Assembly: GCF_014982715.1 (NCBI RefSeq)
Contig: NZ_JADCJY010000001.1
Coordinates: 1,364,001-1,428,000 of the forward strand
Source of the DNA: Gallalistipes aquisgranensis
GTDB lineage: Bacteria > Bacteroidota > Bacteroidia > Bacteroidales > Rikenellaceae
Length of the DNA stretch: 64,000 nt
Direction of reading: 5' to 3'
Shown here: piece after piece, positions 45,522 through 54,439 of the stretch
Layout: every line of letters starts with the position of its first letter
Numbering within the stretch: position 1 is the stretch's first letter
Notes under the pieces: model-generated
What the model was told of the DNA's origin: nothing
What the model saw: the letters and a program-made list of their open reading frames with translations, nothing else
Databases searched by the model: none
Translations under genes and position numbers: made by a program

Positions 45522-46472
45522 TCACGCATTCAGTTTATTATCCCCGGAGGCTCCTCCGGCCCGTTTCCGCCTCCGCAACGAAAAGAACATCTGCACGCAA
45601 CCCGCGGCAAGCACCGCCACGGCGACCGCATAAACGATCCGGTAGACGGATTCATCCCCGATCATGGCTCTCGTCGTTTCGATCCGCCCGTCCTCCAGCA
45701 CCATCGTAAACCAGGCGATGGCATTGTTGACCGCATGGATCAGAATCACCGGCACCAGCGACCGGGTGCGGGCATAGACGCAGCCGAGCACCAGCGCGAC
45801 GCAGAAGGCGTTGAGCGCCTGCGGAGGCACGGTATAATGGGCCGCCGCGAAGATCACAGAGGCGGTCAGGATACCCGCGACAGGCCCGTGCCTGCCGGCG
45901 ACCGACTCCTGAACGATACCCCGGAAAAAAATCTCCTCCATCACGGGAGCCACCACTACGGACGTAAGCATCATCCAGCCTCCCATGCCGACCAGCTGTT
46001 GCAGGGGAGCGAACTGCTCCTCCGGAAAGAGTTCCAGCAGAGGCTCGATCACCACCGAGGCGGCGAACGTGAGGATCACGCCCCACAGCACGATGACCGG
46101 AGAGCCACCCCGGAGCGAAAACCGGAGCAGGGGGCGTCCGCCTCCGCGCACGACTTTCAGCCAAAGGGAGAACAGGATCGCCGAAGAAAACTGCACGACA
46201 TACCCCACAAACATGGCCAATCCCTGCGAAGCCGATCCCGTGTGAAGCAGAAGTCCCGCCACCACGCCTCCCGCCAGCGTTCCGAGCACCAGCATGCCCA
46301 GCATCGCCAGCACATCGCGCCAGGTGGGGAAAGCCTCCCTGCGGGGCCCTTCGGAGCCCGCCGATGTCATCGTCCTGTTTTCCGCCCCCGCTTCTCCGGA
46401 AGCCGGGACAGGCCGCACGGAAAGCCCGGCGGCAACCCCGCCGGTTCTGTTATCGCTCGTTTCCCGTTCCAT
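45522..46472 (-). CDS. CPBP family intramembrane glutamic endopeptidase
   Basis: 316 residues, about eight transmembrane segments. The Abi/CPBP motif 1 is VMEEIFFRGIVQE (two Glu, Arg) and motif 2 is the His in TASVIFAAAHYTV, with HAVNNAIAW as motif 3. These residues form the active site of the Rce1-like family. The N-terminus has a long soluble stretch (1-50). It starts inside the last codons of comB (23-base overlap). Its substrate is unknown; bacteriocin immunity or signal-protein processing are common roles. Confidence 0.9.
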   Translation of the reverse strand: MERETSDNRTGGVAAGLSVRPVPASGEAGAENRTMTSAGSEGPRREAFPTWRDVLAMLGMLVLGTLAGGVVAGLLLHTGSASQGLAMFVGYVVQFSSAILFSLWLKVVRGGGRPLLRFSLRGGSPVIVLWGVILTFAASVVIEPLLELFPEEQFAPLQQLVGMGGWMMLTSVVVAPVMEEIFFRGIVQESVAGRHGPVAGILTASVIFAAAHYTVPPQALNAFCVALVLGCVYARTRSLVPVILIHAVNNAIAWFTMVLEDGRIETTRAMIGDESVYRIVYAVAVAVLAAGCVQMFFSLRRRKRAGGASGDNKLNA

Positions 46473-47214
46473 CCGAATTCAGTTTTCTGATCTCCCCCAT
46501 CGCATCGTAACAGGGGACCGTATCGTAAATATCCCTCTGCAGACAGAAATCAATGTCCGCGAAATAGCCGCGACGCACGATATCGTTATAATGGTAAGTG
46601 GTCGAAAGACGCCGTTTCACATCGTCGCGCCCTTCGAGCCACATGCGCTGCATCACTTCGGCAATATCGGTGGTACCGTAACCGTACCGGGCCGCCAGCA
46701 CGTCGGCCATGGCGCCCGCACAGAGCCCGTCCTCCGCCGTGAAACGGTCATCGCGGCCCGAGCACACCAGCACCACGTCGCGCCCGGCAGCGGCCAGCGC
46801 CGCACACACGGCGCTCATGTTGATGAATGCGGCCACATAGATCGCGTGCGCCCCGCGCGAATTGTAGATAGCCCGCGTTCCGTTGGTGGTGGTGAACACG
46901 ATCGTGGCTCCCCCGACATCGGCCCGCGTGTAGGCCAGAGGCGAGTTGTCCTTGTCGAACCCCTCGATCTTCACCGTATTCCGTTCACCGCCCAGCAGCA
47001 CCCTTTCCCCCGCGAACCGTTCCCGCATGGCGAGGGCATCCCCCACGGTCACCACGGGAATCACCCGCGCGGCTCCGTTATGGATCGCCTCGACGATCAC
47101 CGAAGTGGCCCGGAATACGTCGATCACCGCCACGCTGCGCTGCGACACCCGCTCCGGAGTCACCTCCCCGGCGGCGATCGCCACGTCCACGGTAGGTTTT
47201 CCGCTCACCTGCAT
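46450..47214 (-). CDS. comB: 2-phosphosulfolactate phosphatase
   Basis: 254 residues. The ComB signatures are present: SVAVIDVFRATSVI near the start, LGGERNTVKIEGFDKDNSP, FTTTNGTRAI and CSGRDDRFTAEDGLCAGA. ComB makes sulfolactate from phosphosulfolactate, a step first known in coenzyme M synthesis of methanogens and also seen in non-methanogens. It lies between the ornithine carbamoyltransferase gene and the CPBP gene with minimal spacing. No comA or comC is seen in the window, so the pathway here is unclear; a link to sulfonolipids is a guess. Confidence 0.92.
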   Translation of the reverse strand: MQVSGKPTVDVAIAAGEVTPERVSQRSVAVIDVFRATSVIVEAIHNGAARVIPVVTVGDALAMRERFAGERVLLGGERNTVKIEGFDKDNSPLAYTRADVGGATIVFTTTNGTRAIYNSRGAHAIYVAAFINMSAVCAALAAAGRDVVLVCSGRDDRFTAEDGLCAGAMADVLAARYGYGTTDIAEVMQRMWLEGRDDVKRRLSTTYHYNDIVRRGYFADIDFCLQRDIYDTVPCYDAMGEIRKLNSDGTGNER

Positions 47215-47215
47215 A

Positions 47216-48220
47216 TCACTCCTCCCCGGCCAGCGTGGCCACCATGACGGCCTTGATCGTGTGCATCCGGTTCTCCGCCTCGTCGAAAACCACCGAGGCG
47301 GGCGACCCGAACACCTCGTCGGTCACCTCCATCTCCTTCAGCCCGAACCGGGCCCCGATCTCCGCCCCGACCTTCGTTTTCAGGTCATGGAACGCCGGCA
47401 GGCAGTGCAGGAACTTCGCCTGCGGATTTCCCGTGGCCTCCATCACGGCCCGGTTGACCTGGTAAGGCGAGAGCAGGCGGATACGCTCCTCCCACACGGC
47501 GTCGGGCTCTCCCATCGACACCCACACGTCGGTGTAGACGAAATCGCATCCCTTCACTCCTTCGGCCACGTCTTCGGTCAGCGTGATCCGCCCCCCGGAT
47601 TCGGCGGCCAGCTCCCGGCAGGTCGCCACCAGGCCCGCATCCGGGGCGCACGAAGCCGGCGACACGGCCCGGTAGTCCATGCCCAGCTTGGCGGCACATA
47701 CCATGAGCGAATTGGCCACGTTGTTGCAGGCATCGCCCAGGAAACAGAAACTGATTCCGGAAAAGGGCTTGTCACAATGCTCCTGCATCGTCAGCAGGTC
47801 GGCCAGTATCTGCGTGGGATGAAACTCGGTGGTCAGCCCGTTCCACACGGGCACGCCCGAACAGCGGGCCAGCGTCTCGACCACCTCCTGCGCATATCCG
47901 CGGTACTCTATGCCGTCGTACATACGCCCCAGCACCCGGGCCGTGTCCTCGATGCTCTCTTTCTTGCCCATCTGCGACCCGGTAGGCCCCAGATAGGTCA
48001 CCTGCGCCCCCTGGTCGTGGGCCCCCACTTCGAACGCGCAGCGCGTGCGGGTCGAATCCTTTTCGAAAAGGAGCACGATGTTCTTTCCCTCCAGCCTCCG
48101 CCGCTCGCGCCCGGCCTTCTTGTCCGCCTTGAGCCGGGCGGCAAGCGCCACCAGCCCCGTAATCTCCTCCGCCGAGAAATCGAGCAGTTTCAGAAAACTG
48201 CGTCCCTTCAAATCCGCCAT
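47216..48220 (-). CDS. argF: Ornithine carbamoyltransferase
   Basis: 334 residues, normal length for OTC. The carbamoyl-phosphate motif is [19 protein letters not shown] and the ornithine-site motif is HCLPAFHD; the Asp and Ser-Met-Gly loop (VWVSMGE) is present. It makes citrulline from ornithine and carbamoyl phosphate in arginine synthesis. The HCLPAFHD motif supports ornithine rather than acetylornithine use, although the difference is best tested by tree. It has a -7 box at 48250-48257 and leads an operon with comB. Confidence 0.95.
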   Translation of the reverse strand: MADLKGRSFLKLLDFSAEEITGLVALAARLKADKKAGRERRRLEGKNIVLLFEKDSTRTRCAFEVGAHDQGAQVTYLGPTGSQMGKKESIEDTARVLGRMYDGIEYRGYAQEVVETLARCSGVPVWNGLTTEFHPTQILADLLTMQEHCDKPFSGISFCFLGDACNNVANSLMVCAAKLGMDYRAVSPASCAPDAGLVATCRELAAESGGRITLTEDVAEGVKGCDFVYTDVWVSMGEPDAVWEERIRLLSPYQVNRAVMEATGNPQAKFLHCLPAFHDLKTKVGAEIGARFGLKEMEVTDEVFGSPASVVFDEAENRMHTIKAVMVATLAGEE

Positions 48221-48249
48221 CTTTTCCTGTTTTAATCGTTAAACCGCTT

Positions 48250-48257
48250 CAAATGTA
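48250..48257 (-). promoter_or_regulatory. -7 box for argF operon
   Basis: TACATTTG matches TAnnTTTG and lies 29 bases before the ATG at 48220. Confidence 0.5.
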
Positions 48258-48355
48258 CATATTTTCCCCGGAATTGCGATACGTGCGGCGGCACTAATCG
48301 CACGCGGGAGGAGAAAATATAAAGGGGAAGGTGGGGGCGATTCGGGATTTTTCAT

Positions 48356-48363
48356 TAATTTTG
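48356..48363 (+). promoter_or_regulatory. -7 box for parA operon
   Basis: TAATTTTG matches TAnnTTTG and lies 33 bases before the ATG at 48397. Confidence 0.55.
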
Positions 48364-48396
48364 TCGGGTTAACCAAACGGATTAAAGAGAGAGATT

Positions 48397-49179
48397 ATGG
48401 GGAAAATCATCGCCCTCGCCAATCAGAAAGGCGGCGTAGGGAAGACCACCACGGCGATCAACCTGGCCGCGAGCCTGGCCGTACTGGGGAAGAAAGTGCT
48501 GCTGGCGGACGCCGATCCGCAGGCCAACGCCACCTCGGGGCTGGGGCTGGACATCAACGGCCCGAGCATCTACGACTGCATCGTGGGAGAGTCGCCCGTG
48601 GAAGAGGTGATCGTAAAGAGTCCCGAGGTGAAACGGCTCGACATTCTCCCCTCCAACATCAATCTGGTGGGGGCTGAAACCGAGCTTCCCAATCTGGAAA
48701 ACGGACATTTCAGGATGCGCAGGATGCTGGAACCGGTCCGGGAAAAATACCAGTACATACTGATCGACTGCTCTCCTTCGTTAGGGTTCACGACGGTGAA
48801 CGCGCTCGTGGCGGCCGACAGCGTCCTGATCCCCGTACAGTGCGAATATTTCGCGCTCGAAGGTCTGGGCAAGCTGCTCAACACGATCAAGATGGTGAAG
48901 GGGCAGCTCAATCCGGCGCTGGAGATCGAAGGGTTCGTCCTCACGATGTACGCCCGCACGCGGCTGGCCAACCAGGTGGCCCACGAGGTGAGGGAGCACT
49001 TCGGACACCTGGCCTTCGAGACGATCGTCCAGCGTAATATCCGCCTGAGCGAGGCCCCCAGCTACGGCAAACCGGCCCTGCTGTACGACGCGGCTTCGAC
49101 CGGAAGCGTGAACTACCTCAACCTGGCCAAGGAACTGATAAAGCGAAACAAACAGAATGACTATGAATGCCAAAAATAA
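48397..49179 (+). CDS. parA: Chromosome-partitioning ATPase ParA (Soj)
   Basis: 260 residues. The deviant Walker A motif KGGVGKTTTAIN is at about 11-22. Further signatures are LADADPQANATSG (Walker A') and LIDCSPSLGF (Walker B). ParA drives partition of the chromosome origin. It is short (no extra N-terminal HTH), which is the chromosomal Soj type. The frame overlaps parB by 23 bases. The window holds no dnaA, gidA or recF next to it. Confidence 0.96.
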   Translation: MGKIIALANQKGGVGKTTTAINLAASLAVLGKKVLLADADPQANATSGLGLDINGPSIYDCIVGESPVEEVIVKSPEVKRLDILPSNINLVGAETELPNLENGHFRMRRMLEPVREKYQYILIDCSPSLGFTTVNALVAADSVLIPVQCEYFALEGLGKLLNTIKMVKGQLNPALEIEGFVLTMYARTRLANQVAHEVREHFGHLAFETIVQRNIRLSEAPSYGKPALLYDAASTGSVNYLNLAKELIKRNKQNDYECQK

Positions 49180-50044
49180 AGGCCTGGGCCGCGGTCTGGG
49201 CGCCATTTTCGAACTGGAAGGCGCCTCGGTGCCCGGCAAGCACACCGTCAGCAGCATGGAGGAGATCGAGCTCTCGCTCATCGACCCCAATCCCAAACAG
49301 CCGCGCACCCGCTTCGACGAGGACGCCCTGGAGGAGCTGGCCGATTCGATCAAGACGCTGGGCGTGATCCAGCCCGTCACGGTGAAAAAGGAGCCGTCGG
49401 GCCGCTTCACGATCATCAGCGGCGAACGGCGATGCCGGGCCAGCCAGCTGGCCGGGCTGAAGACCGTGCCGGCCTACGTCCGGGAGGTGGACGACCAGAC
49501 CCTCCACGAAATGGCGCTGGTGGAGAACATCCAGCGACAGGACCTGAACGCCATCGAGGTGGCACTGAGTTTGCAGCGGCTGGTGGACGAATGTAACCTC
49601 ACGCAGGACACGCTGGCCTCGCGCGTAGGCAAGAAGCGTTCGACGGTGGCCAACTACATGCGCCTGCTGAAACTGCCTGTGGAGGTGCAGCTCGCCTTGC
49701 GGGAGGACCTCATCTCGATGGGGCACGCCAAGGCGATCGCCTCGCTGCCCACGCCGGAAGCCCAGCTCCACCTGTTGCGCCGCACGCTCAAGAAGAGCCT
49801 GTCGGTGCGTCAGACCGAAGAACTGGTGCGGAAGATGACGGACGAGGAGTCGAAGCGCAAGAAGGAGGTGCCCGAAGAGGAGTTTCCAGAAAGTTATACG
49901 AAACTGGTGGAACAGCTCGAACGCCTTTTCACGGAGGATATCAGCATCCGCCGGAACAATAACGGAGGCGGCAAGATCACCATCGGCTTCACCTCGGACG
50001 AGGAGATCGAGCGGTTCCTGCACAGGTTCGAACAGATCGGATAG
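49157..50044 (+). CDS. parB: ParB/Spo0J partition protein
   Basis: 295 residues. The ParB N-terminal CTPase domain has ELADSIKTLGVIQPVTV and SGERRCRASQLAG (the GERRxRA motif). The HTH is QRLVDECNLTQDTLASRVGKKRSTVANYMRLLKLP. A C-terminal dimerisation part is near 245-295. The start at 49157 overlaps parA by 23 bases; MNAKNK two codons later is an alternative. It binds parS and loads SMC. I could not find a parS consensus site in the window. Confidence 0.96.
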   Translation: MTMNAKNKGLGRGLGAIFELEGASVPGKHTVSSMEEIELSLIDPNPKQPRTRFDEDALEELADSIKTLGVIQPVTVKKEPSGRFTIISGERRCRASQLAGLKTVPAYVREVDDQTLHEMALVENIQRQDLNAIEVALSLQRLVDECNLTQDTLASRVGKKRSTVANYMRLLKLPVEVQLALREDLISMGHAKAIASLPTPEAQLHLLRRTLKKSLSVRQTEELVRKMTDEESKRKKEVPEEEFPESYTKLVEQLERLFTEDISIRRNNNGGGKITIGFTSDEEIERFLHRFEQIG

Positions 50045-50049
50045 CCATC

Positions 50050-51180
50050 ATGCGTTTGCGGCACGGAAGAAGCATAGCGGTTTGGCTGACGGGAGCATGT
50101 ATCCTGTTCGCCCTGGGCGGTTATGCGCAGGACAAAAAGGACAAGAAGGAGAAAAAGGACAAGAACGCGCCGCAGGAGGTTCCGGAACCCAAACGCTACA
50201 AAGTGGAGGGCGGGATTCTCCATGAAGTGAAGGTGGAAAAACTCTCGGACACGCTCACCCGCGAAGTGGTGGTGCCCGATTCGGTGCAGAATGCGGTGGA
50301 TTCCACCGCGCTGCTCTCGGCCCGCGAACAGCGTCGCCTGCGCAAGGCCCTGCTGGACTCGACGGGCCAGCGCCACAGCGCCATCTTCCGCGATTCGATG
50401 CCCATTTCGCGCGTATGCGCCATTTCGATGGTCGCCCCCGGGTTTGGACAGCTCTATAACGAACAGTACTGGAAGATTCCCGTGGCATGGGCCACGCTCG
50501 GCACCTCGCTCTATTTCGGGCTCCAGCAGAACAAGAAGTACAAAAGTTACAAGGGAGAGTACGAGGCCATGCAGATGCGAAACGCCTCGCAGGAGGAGCT
50601 CAATCCCGTGCAGGCGAAGATGATCCGGCACAACACCTACCGGCAGCTGCTGTTCGCCGGAGCGCTGGCATCCTACATCTATTTCATCGGGGACGGAGCG
50701 GTCAACTACCAGGGATACGCCACCTCCGTCAAGAAGGCCACGACCCTGTCGACCATCTGTCCCGGCGCCGGCCAGTTCTACAACCGCAGCTACTGGAAAG
50801 TGCCGATCGTACTGGGCGGTTTCGCCACGATGGCCTACATGATCGACTGGAACAACCGGGGATACAAGCGGTTCAAACTCGCCTACGACCTGGTGACGGA
50901 CAACAACGACCTGACGGTGGACGAATTCAACGGCCGCTACTCGGCCGATTTCCTCCGCAACCTGCGCAACAACTACCGCCGCAACCGCGACCTCTGCATC
51001 ATTCTGACGGGAGCGTTCTACCTCCTCAACATCATCGACGCCCACGTGGATGCCCAGCTCAAGGATTACGACATCAGCGACGACCTGGCCGTGACGGTGG
51101 AACCGACCCTCACCAATTTCTACTCCATGCGACAGAGCCAGAGCAATCTGGTGGGATTCAGCATTAAATTCACATTCTGA
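50050..51180 (+). CDS. DUF5683 domain protein with internal repeat
   Basis: 376 residues. A signal peptide (about 1-30) is followed by a Lys-rich linker. Two related hydrophobic units are visible: SMVAPGFGQLYNEQYWKIPV at about 126-145 and STICPGAGQFYNRSYWKVPI at about 231-250, each followed by a membrane segment. The family is Bacteroidetes-specific with no known function. It starts six bases after parB and precedes the lytic transglycosylase gene, an order that recurs near the parAB genes of this phylum. Confidence 0.88.
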   Translation: MRLRHGRSIAVWLTGACILFALGGYAQDKKDKKEKKDKNAPQEVPEPKRYKVEGGILHEVKVEKLSDTLTREVVVPDSVQNAVDSTALLSAREQRRLRKALLDSTGQRHSAIFRDSMPISRVCAISMVAPGFGQLYNEQYWKIPVAWATLGTSLYFGLQQNKKYKSYKGEYEAMQMRNASQEELNPVQAKMIRHNTYRQLLFAGALASYIYFIGDGAVNYQGYATSVKKATTLSTICPGAGQFYNRSYWKVPIVLGGFATMAYMIDWNNRGYKRFKLAYDLVTDNNDLTVDEFNGRYSADFLRNLRNNYRRNRDLCIILTGAFYLLNIIDAHVDAQLKDYDISDDLAVTVEPTLTNFYSMRQSQSNLVGFSIKFTF

Positions 51181-51182
51181 CG

Positions 51183-52457
51183 ATGAAAACGACCGGAACG
51201 ACGCTTCTTCTCGCCCTGCTGTGCTCCCTCTCGATCACGACGGTCCGGGGCGGCACGGAAGGAGACAAGAACGAAACGCTCGCCAAATACACGCCCGAGA
51301 TTTACGATTCGCTGGTGTCTTCGTGGTACTCCCGCAACGTGGTCTCCTCGTTCGACACCTTCTTCAACGACTTCATCGACCTGAGCGACGACTCGACCGC
51401 CGTGGTGAGCGACGTGCCCGATTCGGTGTACAGCTCCCGGCTCAAGATGCTGCTCTCCCCGATCCAGCTCCCCTACAACCAGATCATCAAACGCTACCTG
51501 GTCGTCTATACCACCACGCGGAAAAGCACGATGGAGCGTATTCTCGGCCTCTCGCAATACTACTTCCCGATGATCGAGGAAGAGCTCTGCAAGGCAGGGC
51601 TGCCGCTCGAACTGCGCATGCTTCCGGTCATCGAATCGGCTCTCTGCCCCACGGCCGTGTCGCGCGCAGGAGCCACGGGTCTGTGGCAGTTCATGTACGG
51701 GACGGGACGCACCTACGGATTGGAAATCACGTCGTTCGTCGACCAGCGCCGCGACCCCGTGATCGCCACGCAGGCCGCCTGCCGTTACCTGAAGGACCTG
51801 TTCGACCTCTACAACGACTGGACGCTGGCCATCGCCGCCTACAACTGCGGACCGGGCAACATCAACAAGGCGCTGAAGAGGGCCGGAGGCGAAGCCAAAA
51901 GCTACTGGGATATCTATCCCTATCTGCCCCGCGAAACGCGCGGCTACATTCCGTCGTTCATTGCGGCGACCTATGCCTACACGTTCCACAAACAGCACCA
52001 GATGGAGCCCGTCTCCCCGCCGATCCCCCTCTCCACCGACACGATCCACATCAGCCGGGTGATGCACCTGGAACAGATCACCTCCACGCTCGAAACGCCG
52101 ATCGAGGTGCTCCGGTCGCTCAATCCGCAGTACAAGCTGGACATCATCCCCGCGCTGGACAAAACCTACACGCTGACTCTCCCGCAATACGACGTAGCCC
52201 GCTACCTGGACCGGGAGGCCGAAATCCTGGCCAAGGACACCCTCTACCTGGCCCAGTACCTCAAACCGTCGAACCTGGACGCCACGAAAAAAGAGTTTTC
52301 GCTCACCTCCCAGACCTACCGTGTCAAAAGCGGGGACACGCTGGGCGCCATCGCCCGGCGTCACGGAGTGACCGTCTCGCAGCTGGTGAAGTGGAACCGC
52401 CTCAAGAGTTCCAAAGCGATTCTCCGGATCGGCCAGCGACTCGAAATCTACCGGTAA
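51183..52457 (+). CDS. Lytic transglycosylase with LysM domain (MltD-like)
   Basis: 424 residues. The signal peptide ends near residue 22. The SLT domain spans about 140-280, with catalytic Glu in MLPVIESALCPTAVSRAGATGLWQFM and the AAYNCGPGN motif. A LysM domain lies at about 375-420 (YRVKSGDTLGAIARRHGVT). It cleaves the glycan strands of peptidoglycan. It starts two bases after the DUF5683 gene, so the two are co-transcribed with parAB. It ends one base before mnmE. Confidence 0.94.
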   Translation: MKTTGTTLLLALLCSLSITTVRGGTEGDKNETLAKYTPEIYDSLVSSWYSRNVVSSFDTFFNDFIDLSDDSTAVVSDVPDSVYSSRLKMLLSPIQLPYNQIIKRYLVVYTTTRKSTMERILGLSQYYFPMIEEELCKAGLPLELRMLPVIESALCPTAVSRAGATGLWQFMYGTGRTYGLEITSFVDQRRDPVIATQAACRYLKDLFDLYNDWTLAIAAYNCGPGNINKALKRAGGEAKSYWDIYPYLPRETRGYIPSFIAATYAYTFHKQHQMEPVSPPIPLSTDTIHISRVMHLEQITSTLETPIEVLRSLNPQYKLDIIPALDKTYTLTLPQYDVARYLDREAEILAKDTLYLAQYLKPSNLDATKKEFSLTSQTYRVKSGDTLGAIARRHGVTVSQLVKWNRLKSSKAILRIGQRLEIYR

Positions 52458-52458
52458 C

Positions 52459-53865
52459 ATGACCGTCGAAGGGACTATCGCTGCCGTTGCCACCGGCGCA
52501 GGAGGCGCTCTCTCCGTCATCCGCATCAGCGGCAGGGAAGCGATCGCCGTTTGCGACGCGGTGTTCCGGGCCGCCTCGGGCAGAAAATTATCGGACCAAT
52601 CCGGTTATACGCTCCATTTCGGACGCATCGTCGCTCCGGAAACGGAAAAGACGATCGACGAAGTGCTCGTCTCTCTGTTCCGCGCCCCCCGCTCCTACAC
52701 GGGAGAGGATATGGCGGAAATATCCTGCCACGGCTCGGCCTATATCCGGCAGGAGATCATGAAACGGCTGATCGAGGCCGGAGCCCGTCAGGCCGGTCCG
52801 GGAGAGTTCACCGTGCGGGCCTTCCTCAACGGAAAGATCGACCTGTCGCAGGCCGAAGCCGTCGCCGACATGATCGCCTCGTCCGACCGGGCGACCCATG
52901 CCATGGCACTCAATCAGATGCGGGGGGGATACTCACAGGCGTTCGACACCCTGAGGGAGGAGCTGCTGCACCTGGTCTCCCTGCTGGAACTCGAACTGGA
53001 TTTCAGCGAGGAAGACGTCACGTTCGCCGACCGCGGCCAGTTGGATGCCCTGCTCGGACGGATCGCCGGAGAGGTCGGCACGTTGCTCCGGTCGTTCAGT
53101 CTCGGCAACGCCGTAAAGACGGGAATCGGCGTGGCGATCGTCGGTCCCCCGAACGTAGGGAAATCGACCCTGCTGAACGCACTGCTGAGAGAGGATCGGG
53201 CGATGGTCTCGGAAATAGCTGGCACCACACGGGACGTCATCGAGGAGACGGTCTGCATCGGCGGTGTCCATTTCCGTTTCATCGACACAGCCGGCATCCG
53301 GGCCACAGACGACACACTGGAGCAAATGGGTATCCGCCGTACTTTTTCCTCGATCGGCAAGGCACGAATCATCCTGTTGCTGGCGGACGGATCGGAAGAG
53401 CGCGGCACTCTCTGCCGCCGGATCGAAGAATCCCTGTCAGACATTGCCCTCCGTACCGGGCAGCGTCTTTACATTTTGCTCAACAAAACGGATAAAACGG
53501 CTTCCGGCGATCCGGAAAGTCTGGCCGACAGCATCGGTTCCCGCTTCGGACACCCCGCACTCGCCATATCGGCCAAAGAGAACCGGAATCTCGACCGGCT
53601 GACCGATCTGCTGTCACGGAGCATCGACACCGACCCGCTGTACGACGGCACTCCGGTCGTATCCAACACCCGCCATTACGAAGCACTGCTCCATGCGTCC
53701 GAAGCACTCGACCGGGCCCGTCAGGGTCTGCACGCGGCTCTCCCGTCAGACCTGCTCTCCCAGGACATCCGCGAAGTGCTCTACCATCTCGAAACCATCA
53801 CCGGCAAAATCGCTACCGACGACATCCTGAGCGAAATATTTTCGAAGTTCTGCATCGGAAAATAA
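52459..53865 (+). CDS. mnmE: tRNA modification GTPase MnmE (TrmE)
   Basis: 468 residues. The N-terminal folate-binding domain has GAGGALSVIRISG and YTGEDMAEISCHGS. The G domain is inserted in the helical domain: GPPNVGKSTLLNALL (G1), FIDTAGIRATDD (G3) and LLNKTDKT (G4). The C-terminal CIGK motif, needed for catalysis, closes the protein. With MnmG it adds the carboxymethylaminomethyl group to wobble uridines; mnmG is not in the window. It follows the transglycosylase gene by one base. Confidence 0.97.
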   Translation: MTVEGTIAAVATGAGGALSVIRISGREAIAVCDAVFRAASGRKLSDQSGYTLHFGRIVAPETEKTIDEVLVSLFRAPRSYTGEDMAEISCHGSAYIRQEIMKRLIEAGARQAGPGEFTVRAFLNGKIDLSQAEAVADMIASSDRATHAMALNQMRGGYSQAFDTLREELLHLVSLLELELDFSEEDVTFADRGQLDALLGRIAGEVGTLLRSFSLGNAVKTGIGVAIVGPPNVGKSTLLNALLREDRAMVSEIAGTTRDVIEETVCIGGVHFRFIDTAGIRATDDTLEQMGIRRTFSSIGKARIILLLADGSEERGTLCRRIEESLSDIALRTGQRLYILLNKTDKTASGDPESLADSIGSRFGHPALAISAKENRNLDRLTDLLSRSIDTDPLYDGTPVVSNTRHYEALLHASEALDRARQGLHAALPSDLLSQDIREVLYHLETITGKIATDDILSEIFSKFCIGK

Positions 53866-53904
53866 ACATTCCGCGTCGAAAATACAGCCCCGTCCTCCGA
53901 CCGG

Positions 53905-54435
53905 TTACAGGGCGGTACCGTGTTTCGGAACGAAGAAACGGGAGGTGTCGATTCCTTCGAGGGTGAGCAATGCGGTCTTTCGCGTGAGGCCGCCCGCATA
54001 TCCCGTGAGGCTGCCCCCGCTACCCACGACCCGGTGGCAGGGAATGATGACGCTCACCGGATTGCGGCCCACGGCACCGCCCACGGCCCGGGCCGAGCCG
54101 CCGGCTCCCCGCTGCCGGGCGATCTCCGCAGCCAGTTCTCCGTAGGAGACGGTCTCCCCGTAGGGAATTTGTAACAGAGCCTTCCATACGGTCTGCCGGA
54201 ACGGAGTGCCCGCCGGGTTCAGGGAAGGCATGAAATCGGGTTTCCCGCCTCCGAAATAGCAGTCGAGCCATTCGATGGTCTGCACGAACACGGGAAGCAT
54301 CCGCTCGCAGTGCTCCGCGCAGAGCGTGTTGCCGAAGTATCGCTGTCCTTCGAACCAGAGGCCCGTAAGGTTCTCGCCGTCGGAGGCGATCGTTATGCCG
54401 CCCAGAGGCGACCGGTAAGCATAGGTGTATTGCAT
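53905..54435 (-). CDS. ogt: Methylated-DNA-[protein]-cysteine S-methyltransferase
   Basis: 176 residues. The active-site motif is IPCHRVVGSGG, with the methyl-accepting Cys in PCHR. The DNA-binding helix FRQTVWKALLQIPYGETVSYGELA is typical. It repairs O6-methylguanine by suicide methyl transfer. It is a single-domain Ogt, without the Ada sensor domain. The gene is four bases past the MFS transporter gene and so probably in the GntR-controlled operon. Confidence 0.95.
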   Translation of the reverse strand: MQYTYAYRSPLGGITIASDGENLTGLWFEGQRYFGNTLCAEHCERMLPVFVQTIEWLDCYFGGGKPDFMPSLNPAGTPFRQTVWKALLQIPYGETVSYGELAAEIARQRGAGGSARAVGGAVGRNPVSVIIPCHRVVGSGGSLTGYAGGLTRKTALLTLEGIDTSRFFVPKHGTAL

Positions 54436-54439
54436 GGTA

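Noticed and set aside
48240-50045. parS site near parAB
   Set aside because: No match to the TGTTTCACGTGAAACA-type palindrome was found by eye in this region or elsewhere in the window.
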